64,000 nucleotides of DNA from Phenylobacterium aquaticum (GTDB lineage: Bacteria > Pseudomonadota > Alphaproteobacteria > Caulobacterales > Caulobacteraceae): the NCBI RefSeq assembly GCF_947378715.1, contig NZ_CANCLE010000002.1, positions 1 to 64,000 on the forward strand, given 5' to 3'. The notes below the pieces were generated by a model that was not told the DNA's origin, made no database searches, and saw only the letters and a program-made list of their open reading frames with translations. Positions 43,288-53,618 of the stretch are shown piece by piece. The position numbers were made by a program, and so were the translations under genes. Numbering within the stretch: the stretch's first letter is position 1; the number at the start of each line of letters is the position of its first letter.

Positions 43288-43878
43288 ATGTCTAAGGGCA
43301 AGTCGGGCGGCAAGGCGGACGGGCTTCCCGTCCTGGACCGGTCTCCCAGCCATCTGCTGCATCGGGCCCTGCAACTGGCCCTAGACATCTATGCCGACGA
43401 ATTCGGTCCGGGCGGCGTCACCCAGCGTCAGTACGCGGTGCTGGCGGCGGTGGAGACCCAGGAAGGCCTCACCCAGACCGACCTGGTGCGGATCACCGGC
43501 ATCGACCGCTCGACCCTCGCCGACATGGCCGCGCGCATGATCGCCAAGGGCCTGCTGGAACGCCAGCGCTCGGCCTCCGACGCCCGCGCCAACGCCGTCA
43601 GCCTGACCGAAGCCGGCCGCTTCGCCCTTGATGAGGCGCGTCCGAAGATGGCCGCCGCCGACTCGCGGCTGTTGAAGCTGTTGTCCGGCGGCAAGCGCGA
43701 GACCCTGACCGGCCTGCTGCGCGACCTGATCAAGGCCGGGGACGAGGCCCAGGCGCCGGGACCTGTCGCCGAAAAGCCGGCGAAGAAGCCCAAGGCGGAC
43801 AAGCCCAAGAAGGCCAAGGCCGACAAACCGGCCAAGGCCGCGAAACCCGAAAAGAAGAAGGCCAAGAAGGCGGCGTGA
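43288..43878 (+). CDS. MarR-family regulator with Lys/Ala/Pro histone-H1-like tail
   Basis: The 196-residue protein has a MarR winged helix (about 15-145: GGVTQRQYAVLAAVETQEGLTQTDLVRITGIDRSTLADMAARMIAKGLLERQRSASDARANAVSLT). After residue 155 it becomes a low-complexity basic tail with KPAKKPKADKPKKAK-type repeats, like histone H1 or AlgP. The tail probably binds DNA non-specifically. The inverted repeat upstream suggests autoregulation. Effector and targets are unknown. Confidence 0.85.
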   Translation: MSKGKSGGKADGLPVLDRSPSHLLHRALQLALDIYADEFGPGGVTQRQYAVLAAVETQEGLTQTDLVRITGIDRSTLADMAARMIAKGLLERQRSASDARANAVSLTEAGRFALDEARPKMAAADSRLLKLLSGGKRETLTGLLRDLIKAGDEAQAPGPVAEKPAKKPKADKPKKAKADKPAKAAKPEKKKAKKAA

Positions 43879-43918
43879 GCTGAATCCTCGCCCCGCTTCA
43901 TGGGGGCGGACGGCTCGC

Positions 43919-44212
43919 CTAAACCTTGATGTCGAGGATCGAGCCCGGCCGCAGGTAGCGGGTCGGCGCTTCGGTCGGCAGGGTCGTAGGGATTTTTTGC
44001 ACATAGGCGGCCTGGGCCACGGCGGGCGAGGCCGTGCGCGGGGTCGCAGCCGACTGGGCGATCGTCTGGGTCTGGATGGCCTGGGGCGCGGCCTTGCCGA
44101 GCGCGGCCTCGAAGAAGGCGCGCTGCGCCGCAGAACGCGTCGCGTCGGGCCGCTGGACGTTGGGCGTCGTCGTGGCCTGGGGCTGGAAGTTCGGGCGGAT
44201 CGGCGCGGCCAT
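43919..44212 (-). CDS. Small hypothetical protein, possible CtrA-regulated gene
   Basis: The 97-residue protein has a disordered, Gln/Ala/Thr-rich first 30 residues, a short helix (RSAAQRAFFEAALGKAA) and a conserved-looking end RYLRPGSILDIKV. It has no signal, membrane segment or cysteine. I do not recognise the family. Two TTAACCAT words lie upstream (44,227-44,234 and 44,269-44,276). Frame bias and CCGGGG before the ATG support a real gene. It is convergent with the MarR gene and lies 60 bases downstream of ccmG. Confidence 0.55.
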   Translation of the reverse strand: MAAPIRPNFQPQATTTPNVQRPDATRSAAQRAFFEAALGKAAPQAIQTQTIAQSAATPRTASPAVAQAAYVQKIPTTLPTEAPTRYLRPGSILDIKV

Positions 44213-44226
44213 GGGACCCCGGAAAC

Positions 44227-44276
44227 ATGGTTAACCAGACCCTACCCTGGGCTGGACGCTCCGAAGATATGGTTAA
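44227..44276 (-). promoter_or_regulatory. Two CtrA-type TTAACCAT half-sites
   Basis: TTAACCAT occurs twice on the minus strand (44,234-44,227 and 44,276-44,269), 42 bases apart or four helical turns, upstream of the 97-residue gene. The consensus for the Caulobacter cell-cycle regulator CtrA is TTAA-N7-TTAA, with TTAACCAT a frequent half-site. The distal copy overlaps the stop codon of ccmG. Binding is inferred. Confidence 0.4.
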
Positions 44277-44788
44277 CGCGGGGCCTTGGCCAGCATCGCC
44301 TGGGCGTCGGCCTCGGTCAGCGGCCCGGAATGCTTGTCGAGGATCATGCCGTCGGCGCTGACCAGATAGGTCTCCGGCACCCCGGTGACGCCGAGCTCGA
44401 TCCCGGCCCGGCCATCGCGGTCGACCAGGCGCGCGGCATAGGGATCGCCCAGCCGGGTCAGGAAGGCTTGCGTGTTCTCTGGCGCGTCCTTGTAGGCCAC
44501 GCCCACCAGCTTGACGCCCCGGCGCTTGAGGGAGACCAGCACGGGCGCTTCCAGCTCGCAGGGGGCGCACCAGGAGGCGAAGACATTGACCAGCGCCGGG
44601 CCCCTGGCGGCTTCGCTGAGGGCCAAGGGCCGGCCGTCGTCGAGGCTGGGCAGGGAGAGCGCCGGCAGGGGGTGTCCGACCAGGGCGCGGGGCTCGACCT
44701 TGGGGTCATGGTGCAGGGCGTAGAGCCCGAACAGCAGGGCGAGCGCCGCCAGCACCGCCAAGGGCGCCAGCGCCAGCCAGCGGCTCAC
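44273..44788 (-). CDS. ccmG: Cytochrome c biogenesis thiol:disulfide reductase CcmG (DsbE)
   Basis: The 171-residue protein has one N-terminal membrane anchor (WLALAPLAVLAALALLFGLYAL) and a periplasmic thioredoxin domain with Cys74/Cys77 in NVFASWCAPCELEAP and the cis-proline region GVTGVPETYLV. It reduces apocytochrome c cysteines before heme attachment. The start is a GTG at 44788 that overlaps the ccmD stop (GTGA). Confidence 0.93.
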   Translation of the reverse strand: MSRWLALAPLAVLAALALLFGLYALHHDPKVEPRALVGHPLPALSLPSLDDGRPLALSEAARGPALVNVFASWCAPCELEAPVLVSLKRRGVKLVGVAYKDAPENTQAFLTRLGDPYAARLVDRDGRAGIELGVTGVPETYLVSADGMILDKHSGPLTEADAQAMLAKAPR

Positions 44789-44958
44789 GCTTCGGTCTCC
44801 TGCCCGGTCCTCTGGGCGGCGTTCAGCGCCTCGGTGCGTTTCCGCCAGCGGCGGGAATAGGCCAGGCTGGTCCAGATCATGGCCGCCAGCGTCGCGGCGG
44901 TGATTGCATAGGCGGGGCCGATGAAGGCGGCGTATTTGCCGGTGAACAGGTCGGCCAT
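44785..44958 (-). CDS. ccmD: Heme exporter subunit CcmD
   Basis: This 57-residue protein has the CcmD plan: MADLFTGKYAAFIGPAYAITAA, one membrane helix ending in WTSLAYSRRWRKR, then a charged tail. CcmD helps release holo-CcmE from the CcmAB-CcmC complex. It lies 4 bases after ccmC and its TGA overlaps the GTG of ccmG. Position and length fit the ccmC-ccmD-ccmG order. Confidence 0.85.
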   Translation of the reverse strand: MADLFTGKYAAFIGPAYAITAATLAAMIWTSLAYSRRWRKRTEALNAAQRTGQETEA

Positions 44959-44962
44959 GGGG

Positions 44963-45691
44963 TCAGGCTCTCGCGGCGCGCAGGGCGGCGGCCTCGGCGC
45001 GGCGTCGCCAGACCTCGCCGCGGATGCGGACCAGCCACAGGGCGCCGAAGCCGGCCATATAGGCCAGGCCCATCAGCAGCAGGGGGGTGAGGAAGACAGG
45101 CGCCAGGGTCGAGCCGCCCTTGCGGAACACCGAGGCGCCCTGATGCAGGGTGTTCCACCAGGTCACCGACCAGTGCACCACCGGCAGATTGACCAGGCCC
45201 ACCAGGGCCAGGATCGCGCCGGCCCGGGCGGCCTTGGCCTCGTCATCGAGGCTGGCGCGCAGGGCCATATAGGCGAGGTAGAACAGGAACAGCACCAGGA
45301 CCGAGGTCAGGCGAGCGTCCCACACCCACCAGGCGCCCCACATGGGCCGGCCCCAGAGCGAGCCGGTGACCAGGGCGAGCGCCGTAAAGGCGGCGCCCAG
45401 GGGGGCCGCAGCCTGGGCGGCGGCGTCGGCCAGGGCGTGGCGGAACACCAGGGCCAGGAAGCTGGCCACGCCCATGCAGACATAGACGAACATGCTCATC
45501 CAGGCCGCCGGCACATGGATGAACATGATCTTGACCGTAGCGCCCTGCTGATAGTCGTCCGGGGCGGTGAAGCCGAGCCACAGTCCGGCCAGGGCCAGGG
45601 CGATGGCGATCGCCGCGAACATCGGCGCGGCCCAGCGTGAAAACGCCATGAACCGCTCGGGATTGGCCAGGAACGCGGGCGCCGGAATCAT
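44963..45691 (-). CDS. ccmC: Heme exporter / heme-handling protein CcmC
   Basis: The protein of about 242 residues has six membrane helices and the tryptophan-rich WGAWWVWDARLTSVLVL loop of the heme-handling family, with conserved periplasmic histidines (MFIHVPAAWMSM, PVVHWSVTWWNTLHQG). It loads heme onto CcmE. I chose ATG 45691 (GGCGAG before it); the in-frame ATG at 45649 is also possible. ccmD follows 4 bases downstream. ccmE, ccmF and ccmH are not in this window. Confidence 0.92.
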   Translation of the reverse strand: MIPAPAFLANPERFMAFSRWAAPMFAAIAIALALAGLWLGFTAPDDYQQGATVKIMFIHVPAAWMSMFVYVCMGVASFLALVFRHALADAAAQAAAPLGAAFTALALVTGSLWGRPMWGAWWVWDARLTSVLVLFLFYLAYMALRASLDDEAKAARAGAILALVGLVNLPVVHWSVTWWNTLHQGASVFRKGGSTLAPVFLTPLLLMGLAYMAGFGALWLVRIRGEVWRRRAEAAALRAARA

Positions 45692-45795
45692 GGCTCGCCG
45701 ATTAGCCCCCAAGGCCTTCCGGGGCAATGGTCTAGATCAAGGCGGCGCGAGGACCGGCCGACCCAATGGCGAAGGCCGGCCGGTCCTCACGGACG

Positions 45796-46344
45796 TCAGC
45801 CCTCGTGGCCGCCGTCCATCCCGTGTCCGCCCATGTGATGGCCGCCCATGCGGCCTTCCATCCCGCCACGCGGACCGCCATGGCGCATCATCATCGGCGG
45901 CAGGGCGTCGAAGGCCTTCTGCTGGGTGGGGGAGAGCTGGGCGTAGAAGCGTTTCACCGCCGCGATGTGCTGGTCCATCATCGCCTCGTGCTCGGCCATG
46001 CGCGACTTCATCTGGTCGAGGCGCTGGGGGGTGGTCAGCTTGGCCATCTCCTCATGCTCCTCGCGCATCTTGTCCATCCTGCCCTCCGGCGGCTTCATGG
46101 CCGCGATGAAGGCCTGCAGGGCCGGCTCCTGGGCGGGGCTCAGCTGCAGGACGTCTCGCAGGTGCTGGATGTGGCGCTGCATCATGGCGGCGTGATCGGG
46201 ATGGCCGTCCGGCCCGGCCATGTCGTGGACGCCGCCCATCATACCGGGCGGCGGCGGAGCGGTCTGAGCGACGGCCGCGCCGGCAGCCGCGAGGATCAGC
46301 AATGACGCGCCCAGGGCGGCCGGTCGGAAGGATTTCAGGTTCAT
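45796..46344 (-). CDS. Spy/CpxP-like periplasmic protein with Met/His-rich tail
   Basis: The 182-residue protein has a signal peptide (about 1-26, ending AAGAAVAQ), two LTXXQ-like motifs (LQLSPAQEPAL and AQLSPTQQKAF) on long helices, and a tail rich in Met, His and Gly (HHMGGHGMDGGHEG) that could bind copper or nickel. Spy-family proteins are periplasmic chaperones often induced by envelope or metal stress. It sits between ccmB and ccmC with its own 94-base upstream gap. Confidence 0.8.
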   Translation of the reverse strand: MNLKSFRPAALGASLLILAAAGAAVAQTAPPPPGMMGGVHDMAGPDGHPDHAAMMQRHIQHLRDVLQLSPAQEPALQAFIAAMKPPEGRMDKMREEHEEMAKLTTPQRLDQMKSRMAEHEAMMDQHIAAVKRFYAQLSPTQQKAFDALPPMMMRHGGPRGGMEGRMGGHHMGGHGMDGGHEG

Positions 46345-46438
46345 GGGTGTCTCCGTTGCAGCGCCCCTACAGCCTCTAACGGATGGCCCGGCCGGTTCCG
46401 GCGGTCGGCGGACCTTAAGCTTTCGTCATGTTTGGGGG

Positions 46439-47104
46439 TCAGCTCAGGGCGTTGCGGCAGGCCGCGGCCATGGCCACCGGGCCCAGGGCCACGGCCGCGG
46501 CGGCATAGGCGCCCAGCAGGGTGAATCCGGAGCGCCAGGGCAGGCCCGAGGCGAAGGCGTCCAGCGCTCCGCCGCCGAAGATCACCGGCGGCACGAACAG
46601 CGGCAGGACGATCACGGCGGTCAGCAGGCCGCCGCGCCGGGCGCCGAGGCTGAGCGCCGCGCCGATCCCGCCGGTGAAGGCGAAGGCCAGGCCGCCGACC
46701 AGGGCGCTGGCGAAGATCAGCGGCGCCAAGGCGAGCGGCGCGCCAAGCGCGATGGCGGCGATCGGGGCGGCGAGCGCCAGGGGCGCGCCGGTGGCGATCC
46801 ATTGGCCCAGGCACTTGATGGCGCAGGTCAGCTCGAGCGGCATGGGCGAGAGCGTGATCAGGTCGAGCGCCCCATCCTCATAGTCGCGCTCGAACAACCG
46901 ATCGAGGCTGAGCAGGGCGGCGAGCGCCAGGCCGATCCAGGCCATGCCCGGCGCCACGGCGGCCAGCCGCGCCGGCTCGGGTCCCGTGGCCAGCGGCAAG
47001 AGGGTCGCGACCCCGGCATAGAAGCCGACCGAGACCATGGGCCCGCCGCCCCGGCCCCAGGCCAGGCGCACCTCGCGGGCGAACAGCTCCAGGGCCGGGC
47101 TCAT
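46439..47104 (-). CDS. ccmB: Heme exporter membrane subunit CcmB
   Basis: This 221-residue integral membrane protein is the permease partner of CcmA. It begins [20 protein letters not shown] and shows [20 protein letters not shown], the CcmB core motif, followed by four to five more helices. Its ATG overlaps the ccmA stop (ATGA). The same frame is also open through ccmA, giving an apparent fusion, but that stretch is not protein-like. Confidence 0.9.
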   Translation of the reverse strand: MSPALELFAREVRLAWGRGGGPMVSVGFYAGVATLLPLATGPEPARLAAVAPGMAWIGLALAALLSLDRLFERDYEDGALDLITLSPMPLELTCAIKCLGQWIATGAPLALAAPIAAIALGAPLALAPLIFASALVGGLAFAFTGGIGAALSLGARRGGLLTAVIVLPLFVPPVIFGGGALDAFASGLPWRSGFTLLGAYAAAAVALGPVAMAAACRNALS

Positions 47105-47718
47105 GCTGCGGCTCCGTCGGCGCGGATGTCCACGGCCCGCGCGGGGATCGGCAGGGGATCGTGGATGGCGGCCAGGATCAGGCCGCCCCCGGCCAGGTGC
47201 TCGGCCATGATCTCCCCGAACCGGGCGCGCCAATCGCTGTCCAGCGGACTGAGCGGCTCGTCCAGCAGCCACAGGGCGCGCGGCGCCGACAGCAGCCGCG
47301 CCAGGGCCAGGCGCCGCCTCTGGCCAGCCGACAGCCGGCGGATCTCCAGGTCCAGCAGGGGGGTGATCTCCAGCCGGCGCGCGGCTTCCGTCGCCGCCTC
47401 GGCCGTCCCGCCGTTCCAGCGGGTCCAGAAGTCGAGCTCCTCGCGCGCCGTGCGGCCGGACTTCAGCCCGTCCAGGTGGCCCAGCAGGTGCAGGCCGCTG
47501 GCCCGGGCCTCGGCGGCGTCCAGGTCGCCAAAGCCGATTCGCCCGGCCTCCGGCGCGATCAGGCCGGCCACGGCGCGCAGCAGGCTGGTCTTGCCGGCCC
47601 CGTTGCGGCCGGTCAGGGCGCAGGCCTCGCCAGCGCTCAAGGTCAGGCTCAGCCGCGAAAACAGACGCCGCCCGCCACGGGCCAGGGCGAGGCCCTCGAT
47701 CTCCAGGCGTGTGATCAT
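47101..47718 (-). CDS. ccmA: Heme exporter ATP-binding subunit CcmA
   Basis: This 205-residue ABC ATPase powers release of holo-CcmE in cytochrome c maturation. Walker A is GRNGAGKTS at 37-45; the signature is [16 protein letters not shown], and Walker B is [13 protein letters not shown]. Small size is normal for CcmA. It is coupled to ccmB by an ATGA overlap. It is divergent from acnA across a 178-base gap in which I see no firm element. Confidence 0.93.
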   Translation of the reverse strand: MITRLEIEGLALARGGRRLFSRLSLTLSAGEACALTGRNGAGKTSLLRAVAGLIAPEAGRIGFGDLDAAEARASGLHLLGHLDGLKSGRTAREELDFWTRWNGGTAEAATEAARRLEITPLLDLEIRRLSAGQRRRLALARLLSAPRALWLLDEPLSPLDSDWRARFGEIMAEHLAGGGLILAAIHDPLPIPARAVDIRADGAAA

Positions 47719-47896
47719 CGGTCGCGCGCGCCCGTTGCATGGACGGGAAAGAATCTAAGGGTTATGACGCGCGCGGCCGGCGCCGCCTCGGGGGGCGTAC
47801 GCGGCGCTGGGGCGAACGCTGTGTGTCCGCCTCGAAAAGCGCGCGATCCCCGATGCGGTCGTTGAGCGGCCGAGAACAGAGGAAGGATCCTTTAGC

Positions 47897-50584
<2,688 letters not shown>

Positions 50585-50597
50585 GCCCAAAATCGTC

Positions 50598-50627
50598 CCG
50601 CGCCCGGTTGCATCCAGCCGGGCGCGG
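50598..50627 (+). terminator. Hairpin after acnA
   Basis: CCGCGCCCGG and CCGGGCGCGG form a perfect 10-base-pair stem with a 10-base loop, 13 bases after the stop. There is no T-tract. Confidence 0.5.
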
Positions 50628-50723
50628 TGGCGTATTCGCGGACTGATGTCCGTTTTCGCGCGCCGCGCCATTTCACGCCATATTGAACGCCGCGCGCGCC
50701 TGACTCCGCTTAAGTGCGGGCCG

Positions 50724-51440
50724 ATGCGTCGCGCCGCCGTTCTCAGCCTCCTGCTCGCCGCCCTGCCGGTCCTGGCCCTGGCCGCCAGGCCGCCCGTGGT
50801 CGTCGAGCTCTACACCGCCCAGGGCTGCGCCTCCTGCGGCGAGGCCAACGCCTATCTGGGCAAGCTGGCCGAGCGTCCCGACGTGCTGGCCCTGACCTTC
50901 CCGGTCGACTACTGGGACTATCTCGGCTGGGCCGACACCTTCGCCAAGCCGGAGTTCGCCCTGCGTCAGAAGGCCTATGTGGCCAAGCTGTCCCTGCGCG
51001 AGCCCTATACGCCCCAGGTGGTGGTCGATGGCCGCGCCCAGGTCGGGGGGCTGCAGACCGACAAGGTGGAAAAGCTGGTCGCCGCCGCCGCAGACGCGCG
51101 CCGTCGCGGTCCCGACATGGTGTTCCATGGCCTGCGCCGGATCGATGTCGGGACCGGCGTCGCGCCTAAGGGCGGGGCCGAGGTCTGGCTGGTCCGCTTC
51201 GATCCGCGCGAGCAGGACGTCGTGGTCAAGAAGGGCGACAACAAGGGCCAGACCGTCGCCCACACCAATGTGGTGCGCGAGATCGCCAAGCTGGGCCTGT
51301 GGCGCGGCAAGCCCGTGACCTTCAAGATTCCCGCCGCGACCGAGGACGGCCTGGCCATGGCGGTGCTGGTCCAGGCGCCCAAGGGCGGCAAGGTCCTGGG
51401 CGTGGCCCGCAAGGCCGAGCCGGCCGCCGCCGCGCGCTGA
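50724..51440 (+). CDS. DUF1223 thioredoxin-like secreted protein
   Basis: The 238-residue protein has a signal peptide (MRRAAVLSLLLAALPVLALA) and a thioredoxin-like domain with Cys35/Cys38 in YTAQGCASCGEANAYL, then FPVDYWDYLGWADTFAKPEF and PYTPQVVVDGRAQVGG, which mark DUF1223. It may work as a periplasmic redox protein, but no function is established. ATG 50724 gives the signal; an in-frame ATG at 50646 adds a non-signal extension. It is in the same orientation as acnA but 139 bases away. Confidence 0.85.
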   Translation: MRRAAVLSLLLAALPVLALAARPPVVVELYTAQGCASCGEANAYLGKLAERPDVLALTFPVDYWDYLGWADTFAKPEFALRQKAYVAKLSLREPYTPQVVVDGRAQVGGLQTDKVEKLVAAAADARRRGPDMVFHGLRRIDVGTGVAPKGGAEVWLVRFDPREQDVVVKKGDNKGQTVAHTNVVREIAKLGLWRGKPVTFKIPAATEDGLAMAVLVQAPKGGKVLGVARKAEPAAAAR

Positions 51441-51466
51441 ACGCAGACGCTGGCCCCAGATAAGCC

Positions 51467-51498
51467 AAAACCCGCGCGGTGGGGGGAAACCGCGCGGG
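51467..51498 (-). terminator. Intrinsic terminator on the minus strand
   Basis: CCCGCGCGGT (51471-51480) and ACCGCGCGGG (51489-51498) make a perfect 10-base-pair stem with an 8-base loop. A TTTT run follows only on the minus strand (51,470-51,467). There is no coding gene on the minus strand just upstream of it, which suggests a non-coding transcript. Confidence 0.7.
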
Positions 51499-51599
51499 CC
51501 AGACTTTGGGGAGAGAGTTGTCGGCTGACCAGGACCCACGATCCAGGGGGGCTGGGGGGGCTGTTCAGGATCCGGGACCCGCGTGTCTCTGTTCAACCG
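51468..51599 (-). ncRNA. Candidate trans-acting small RNA with C-rich loop
   Basis: On the minus strand the region folds well. CGGUUGA (51599-51593) pairs with UCAGCCG (51528-51522). Inside, GAUCC (51572-51568) pairs with GGAUC (51544-51540) around a 23-base loop made almost only of C tracts. A CUCUCUCCCC linker follows and then the terminator hairpin at 51,498-51,471 with TTTT. A TAAATA box at 51,611-51,606 could be a -10. C-rich loops are typical of sRNAs that mask Shine-Dalgarno sequences. Promoter and expression are unproven. Confidence 0.45.
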
Positions 51600-51752
51600 A
51601 CGATGTATTTATCGGGGGCGGATCAGGCGGGGACGGGTCCGAAATAAGGTCATTTCACGGCGCGATATTGCGGCATGTCCCGAATTCGCGGCGGCTGTGT
51701 CCCCAAGGTGACGCTCGCCAGCCTGAGGGATTTGGGTCTAGGCTTTGAGTCG

Positions 51753-52082
51753 ATGGCCTTTGACCCGTCCCCGCCCCCCGCGACCCAGGTCTTCTTCGAC
51801 CGGCGTGAACTGACGCGCATCCTGCATCTCTATGGCCGCATGGTCGCCGCTGGCGAGTGGCGCGACTACGCCATCGGCGCGAATGACGAGGTCTGCGTGT
51901 TCTCGGTCTATCGCCGGGCCTCGGAGAACCCGCTCTACCGGATCGAAAAGCGCCCGGCCCTGGCCCGCCGCCAGGGCGCCTGGGCGGTGATCGGCGACGG
52001 CGGCATGATCCTCAAGCGCGGCCACGAGCTCGACCAGGTCCTGCGGGTCTTCGACAAGGGCAGGTTCAAGGTGGTGGACTGA
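51753..52082 (+). CDS. DUF2794 family protein
   Basis: The 109-residue protein matches DUF2794: QVFFDRRELTRILHLYGRMVAAGEWRDYAIG, then VFSVYRRASENPLYRIEKRPALARRQGAWAVIGDGGMILKRGHELDQVLRVFDKGRFKVV. The family is conserved in alphaproteobacteria and has no known function. ATG 51753 starts the conserved part. A bidirectional terminator follows directly. Confidence 0.88.
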   Translation: MAFDPSPPPATQVFFDRRELTRILHLYGRMVAAGEWRDYAIGANDEVCVFSVYRRASENPLYRIEKRPALARRQGAWAVIGDGGMILKRGHELDQVLRVFDKGRFKVVD

Positions 52083-52094
52083 GGCGCAAACAAA

Positions 52095-52123
52095 AACCCC
52101 GGCGGTCACCCGCCGGGGTTTCG
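52095..52123. terminator. Bidirectional terminator between DUF2794 and Bax-inhibitor-1 genes
   Basis: AACCCCGGCGG and CCGCCGGGGTT form a perfect 11-base-pair stem with a TCAC loop, flanked by AAAA on the left and TTTC on the right. It serves both convergent genes. Confidence 0.85.
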
Positions 52124-52147
52124 TGTTTCGGCCGTTCGGAAAAAGCC

Positions 52148-52897
52148 TTAGCGGCGGCTGCCCAGGAAGCTGAGCAGGAACTGGAACAGGTTGATGAAGT
52201 CCAGATAGAGGCTGAGCGCGCCGTAGTTGGTGGCGACGCCCATCGCCTCCTGGTTACCGCCCAGCTGGTAGTAGGTCATCTTCAGGCGCTGGGTGTCATA
52301 GGCGGTCAGGCCCGCGAAGATCAGCACGCCGGCCACGTTCACCACGAAGGAGATGGCCGGCAGCTGCAGGAACATGTTCACCAGCATTGCGCCGACCAGA
52401 CCCCACACGCCCATGATCAGGAAGCTGCCCATGCCGGTCAGGTCCTTCTTGGTGGTGTAGCCCACCAGGGAGAGCGCGCCGAACGAGGTGGCGGTGATCA
52501 GGAAGGTCGTGGCGATCGAGGCGCCGGTATAGGTCAGGACGACCAGGCCCAGCGAGGCGCCGATCAGGCTGACGACGGTCCAATAGGTGATCCCGGCCGA
52601 CTTGGCGGTCACGTTCTTGGTGAAGCGGGAGAACAGGATCACGGCCAGGGGGGCGAAGGCCACGACCATGCCCAGAATGCTGAGACCGATCGCGCGGCCG
52701 TCGGGGCTGACCTTGAACATCAGGTCGCGCACGGGCGGATAGGCGCCGGTCAGATAGGCCAGGGCGGCGGACAGGACGAGGCCGAGCCCGACCTTGTTGA
52801 AGACGCCGAGCATGAAGCCGCGAAGTCCCGCGTCCACCGACATGTCGGCGCGATCGGCGGGGATCGTGCGCGTGTAGCCGCGGTTGGAGTCGCTCAT
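52148..52897 (-). CDS. Bax inhibitor-1 / YccA-family membrane protein
   Basis: The protein of 249 residues has seven membrane helices and the BI-1 family ending LKMTYYQLGGNQEAMGVATNYGALSLYLDFINLFQFLLSFLG, with the acidic C-terminal region that in related proteins forms a calcium-leak/pH sensor. Bacterial YccA-type members modulate the FtsH protease. I chose ATG 52897 (MSDSNRGY); an in-frame TTG at 52906 is less likely. It is divergent from thpR. Confidence 0.9.
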   Translation of the reverse strand: MSDSNRGYTRTIPADRADMSVDAGLRGFMLGVFNKVGLGLVLSAALAYLTGAYPPVRDLMFKVSPDGRAIGLSILGMVVAFAPLAVILFSRFTKNVTAKSAGITYWTVVSLIGASLGLVVLTYTGASIATTFLITATSFGALSLVGYTTKKDLTGMGSFLIMGVWGLVGAMLVNMFLQLPAISFVVNVAGVLIFAGLTAYDTQRLKMTYYQLGGNQEAMGVATNYGALSLYLDFINLFQFLLSFLGSRR

Positions 52898-53031
52898 CGG
52901 AGGCAAAGCCCTCTTTCACACGCCCCAAGCGGGCGCACACCGGAATATCGGAGCCCTTCGCGGCTTTAGCAAGGCGCCCCTTGATCTGGCTGGGGTCTTG
53001 CCTGGCGCGCGCGGGCCGCTAGCCTTGGGTG

Positions 53032-53574
53032 ATGATCCGCCTGTTCGCCGCCCTGGCCGTCCCCGATGAGATCGCCGAGGGCCTGGCCCGCCGACAAAAC
53101 GGCCTGCCCGGCGCCCGCTGGCGGCCGCGCGAGACCCTGCACATCACCCTGAAATTCGCCGGCGACCTGCGCGAGGACGTGGCCGCGGACCTTGACGCCG
53201 AGCTGTCGACGATCCGGGGCGAGCCCCTGACCCTGGAACTGGCCGGCGTCGGCTGTTTTGGCGAGGCCGACGACATCCACGCCGTCTGGGCCGGGGTCGA
53301 CGAGACCCCCGCCCTCAAACATCTCGCCAAGGCCTGCGAGACCGCCGCCCGCCGCGCGGGCCTGCCGCCCGAGACCCGGGTCTATCGCCCGCACGTCACG
53401 CTGGCCTATCTGCGCCGCCCGGATCCCGACAAGGTGGCCTGGTGGATCCAGGCCAACAACCTGCTGCGCTCCCCGCCCTTCGAGGTGCGCAGCTTCGGCC
53501 TCTATTCCAGCGCGGTGACCGACGCAGGGTCGAGGTACCGGCTGGAACGGAGCTATTCGCTGACGCCGCCCTAA
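53032..53574 (+). CDS. thpR: RNA 2',3'-cyclic phosphodiesterase
   Basis: The 180-residue 2H phosphoesterase has both HxTx motifs: LHITLKFAGDL and HVTLAYLRR, and begins IRLFAALAVPDEI. Enzymes of the ThpR/LigT type open 2',3'-cyclic phosphates on RNA. ATG 53032 is used; a GTG one codon upstream is also in frame. Short 45-base gap to the convergent gltB. Confidence 0.9.
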   Translation: MIRLFAALAVPDEIAEGLARRQNGLPGARWRPRETLHITLKFAGDLREDVAADLDAELSTIRGEPLTLELAGVGCFGEADDIHAVWAGVDETPALKHLAKACETAARRAGLPPETRVYRPHVTLAYLRRPDPDKVAWWIQANNLLRSPPFEVRSFGLYSSAVTDAGSRYRLERSYSLTPP

Positions 53575-53618
53575 GCCCTCGCCCCGCCCCGCGGGGAGAG
53601 GGAACAGGCCGCGCGAGC

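Noticed and set aside
46439..47740. Apparent single long gene covering ccmA and ccmB
   Set aside because: The first part is ccmA read in the wrong frame. ccmA has its own intact frame with Walker motifs and overlaps ccmB by ATGA, so these are two normal genes, not a fusion.
51545..51567. G-quadruplex on the plus strand (runs of G)
   Set aside because: The runs are better explained as the C-rich loop of a minus-strand RNA, because the flanking stems and the terminator polarity all fit that strand.
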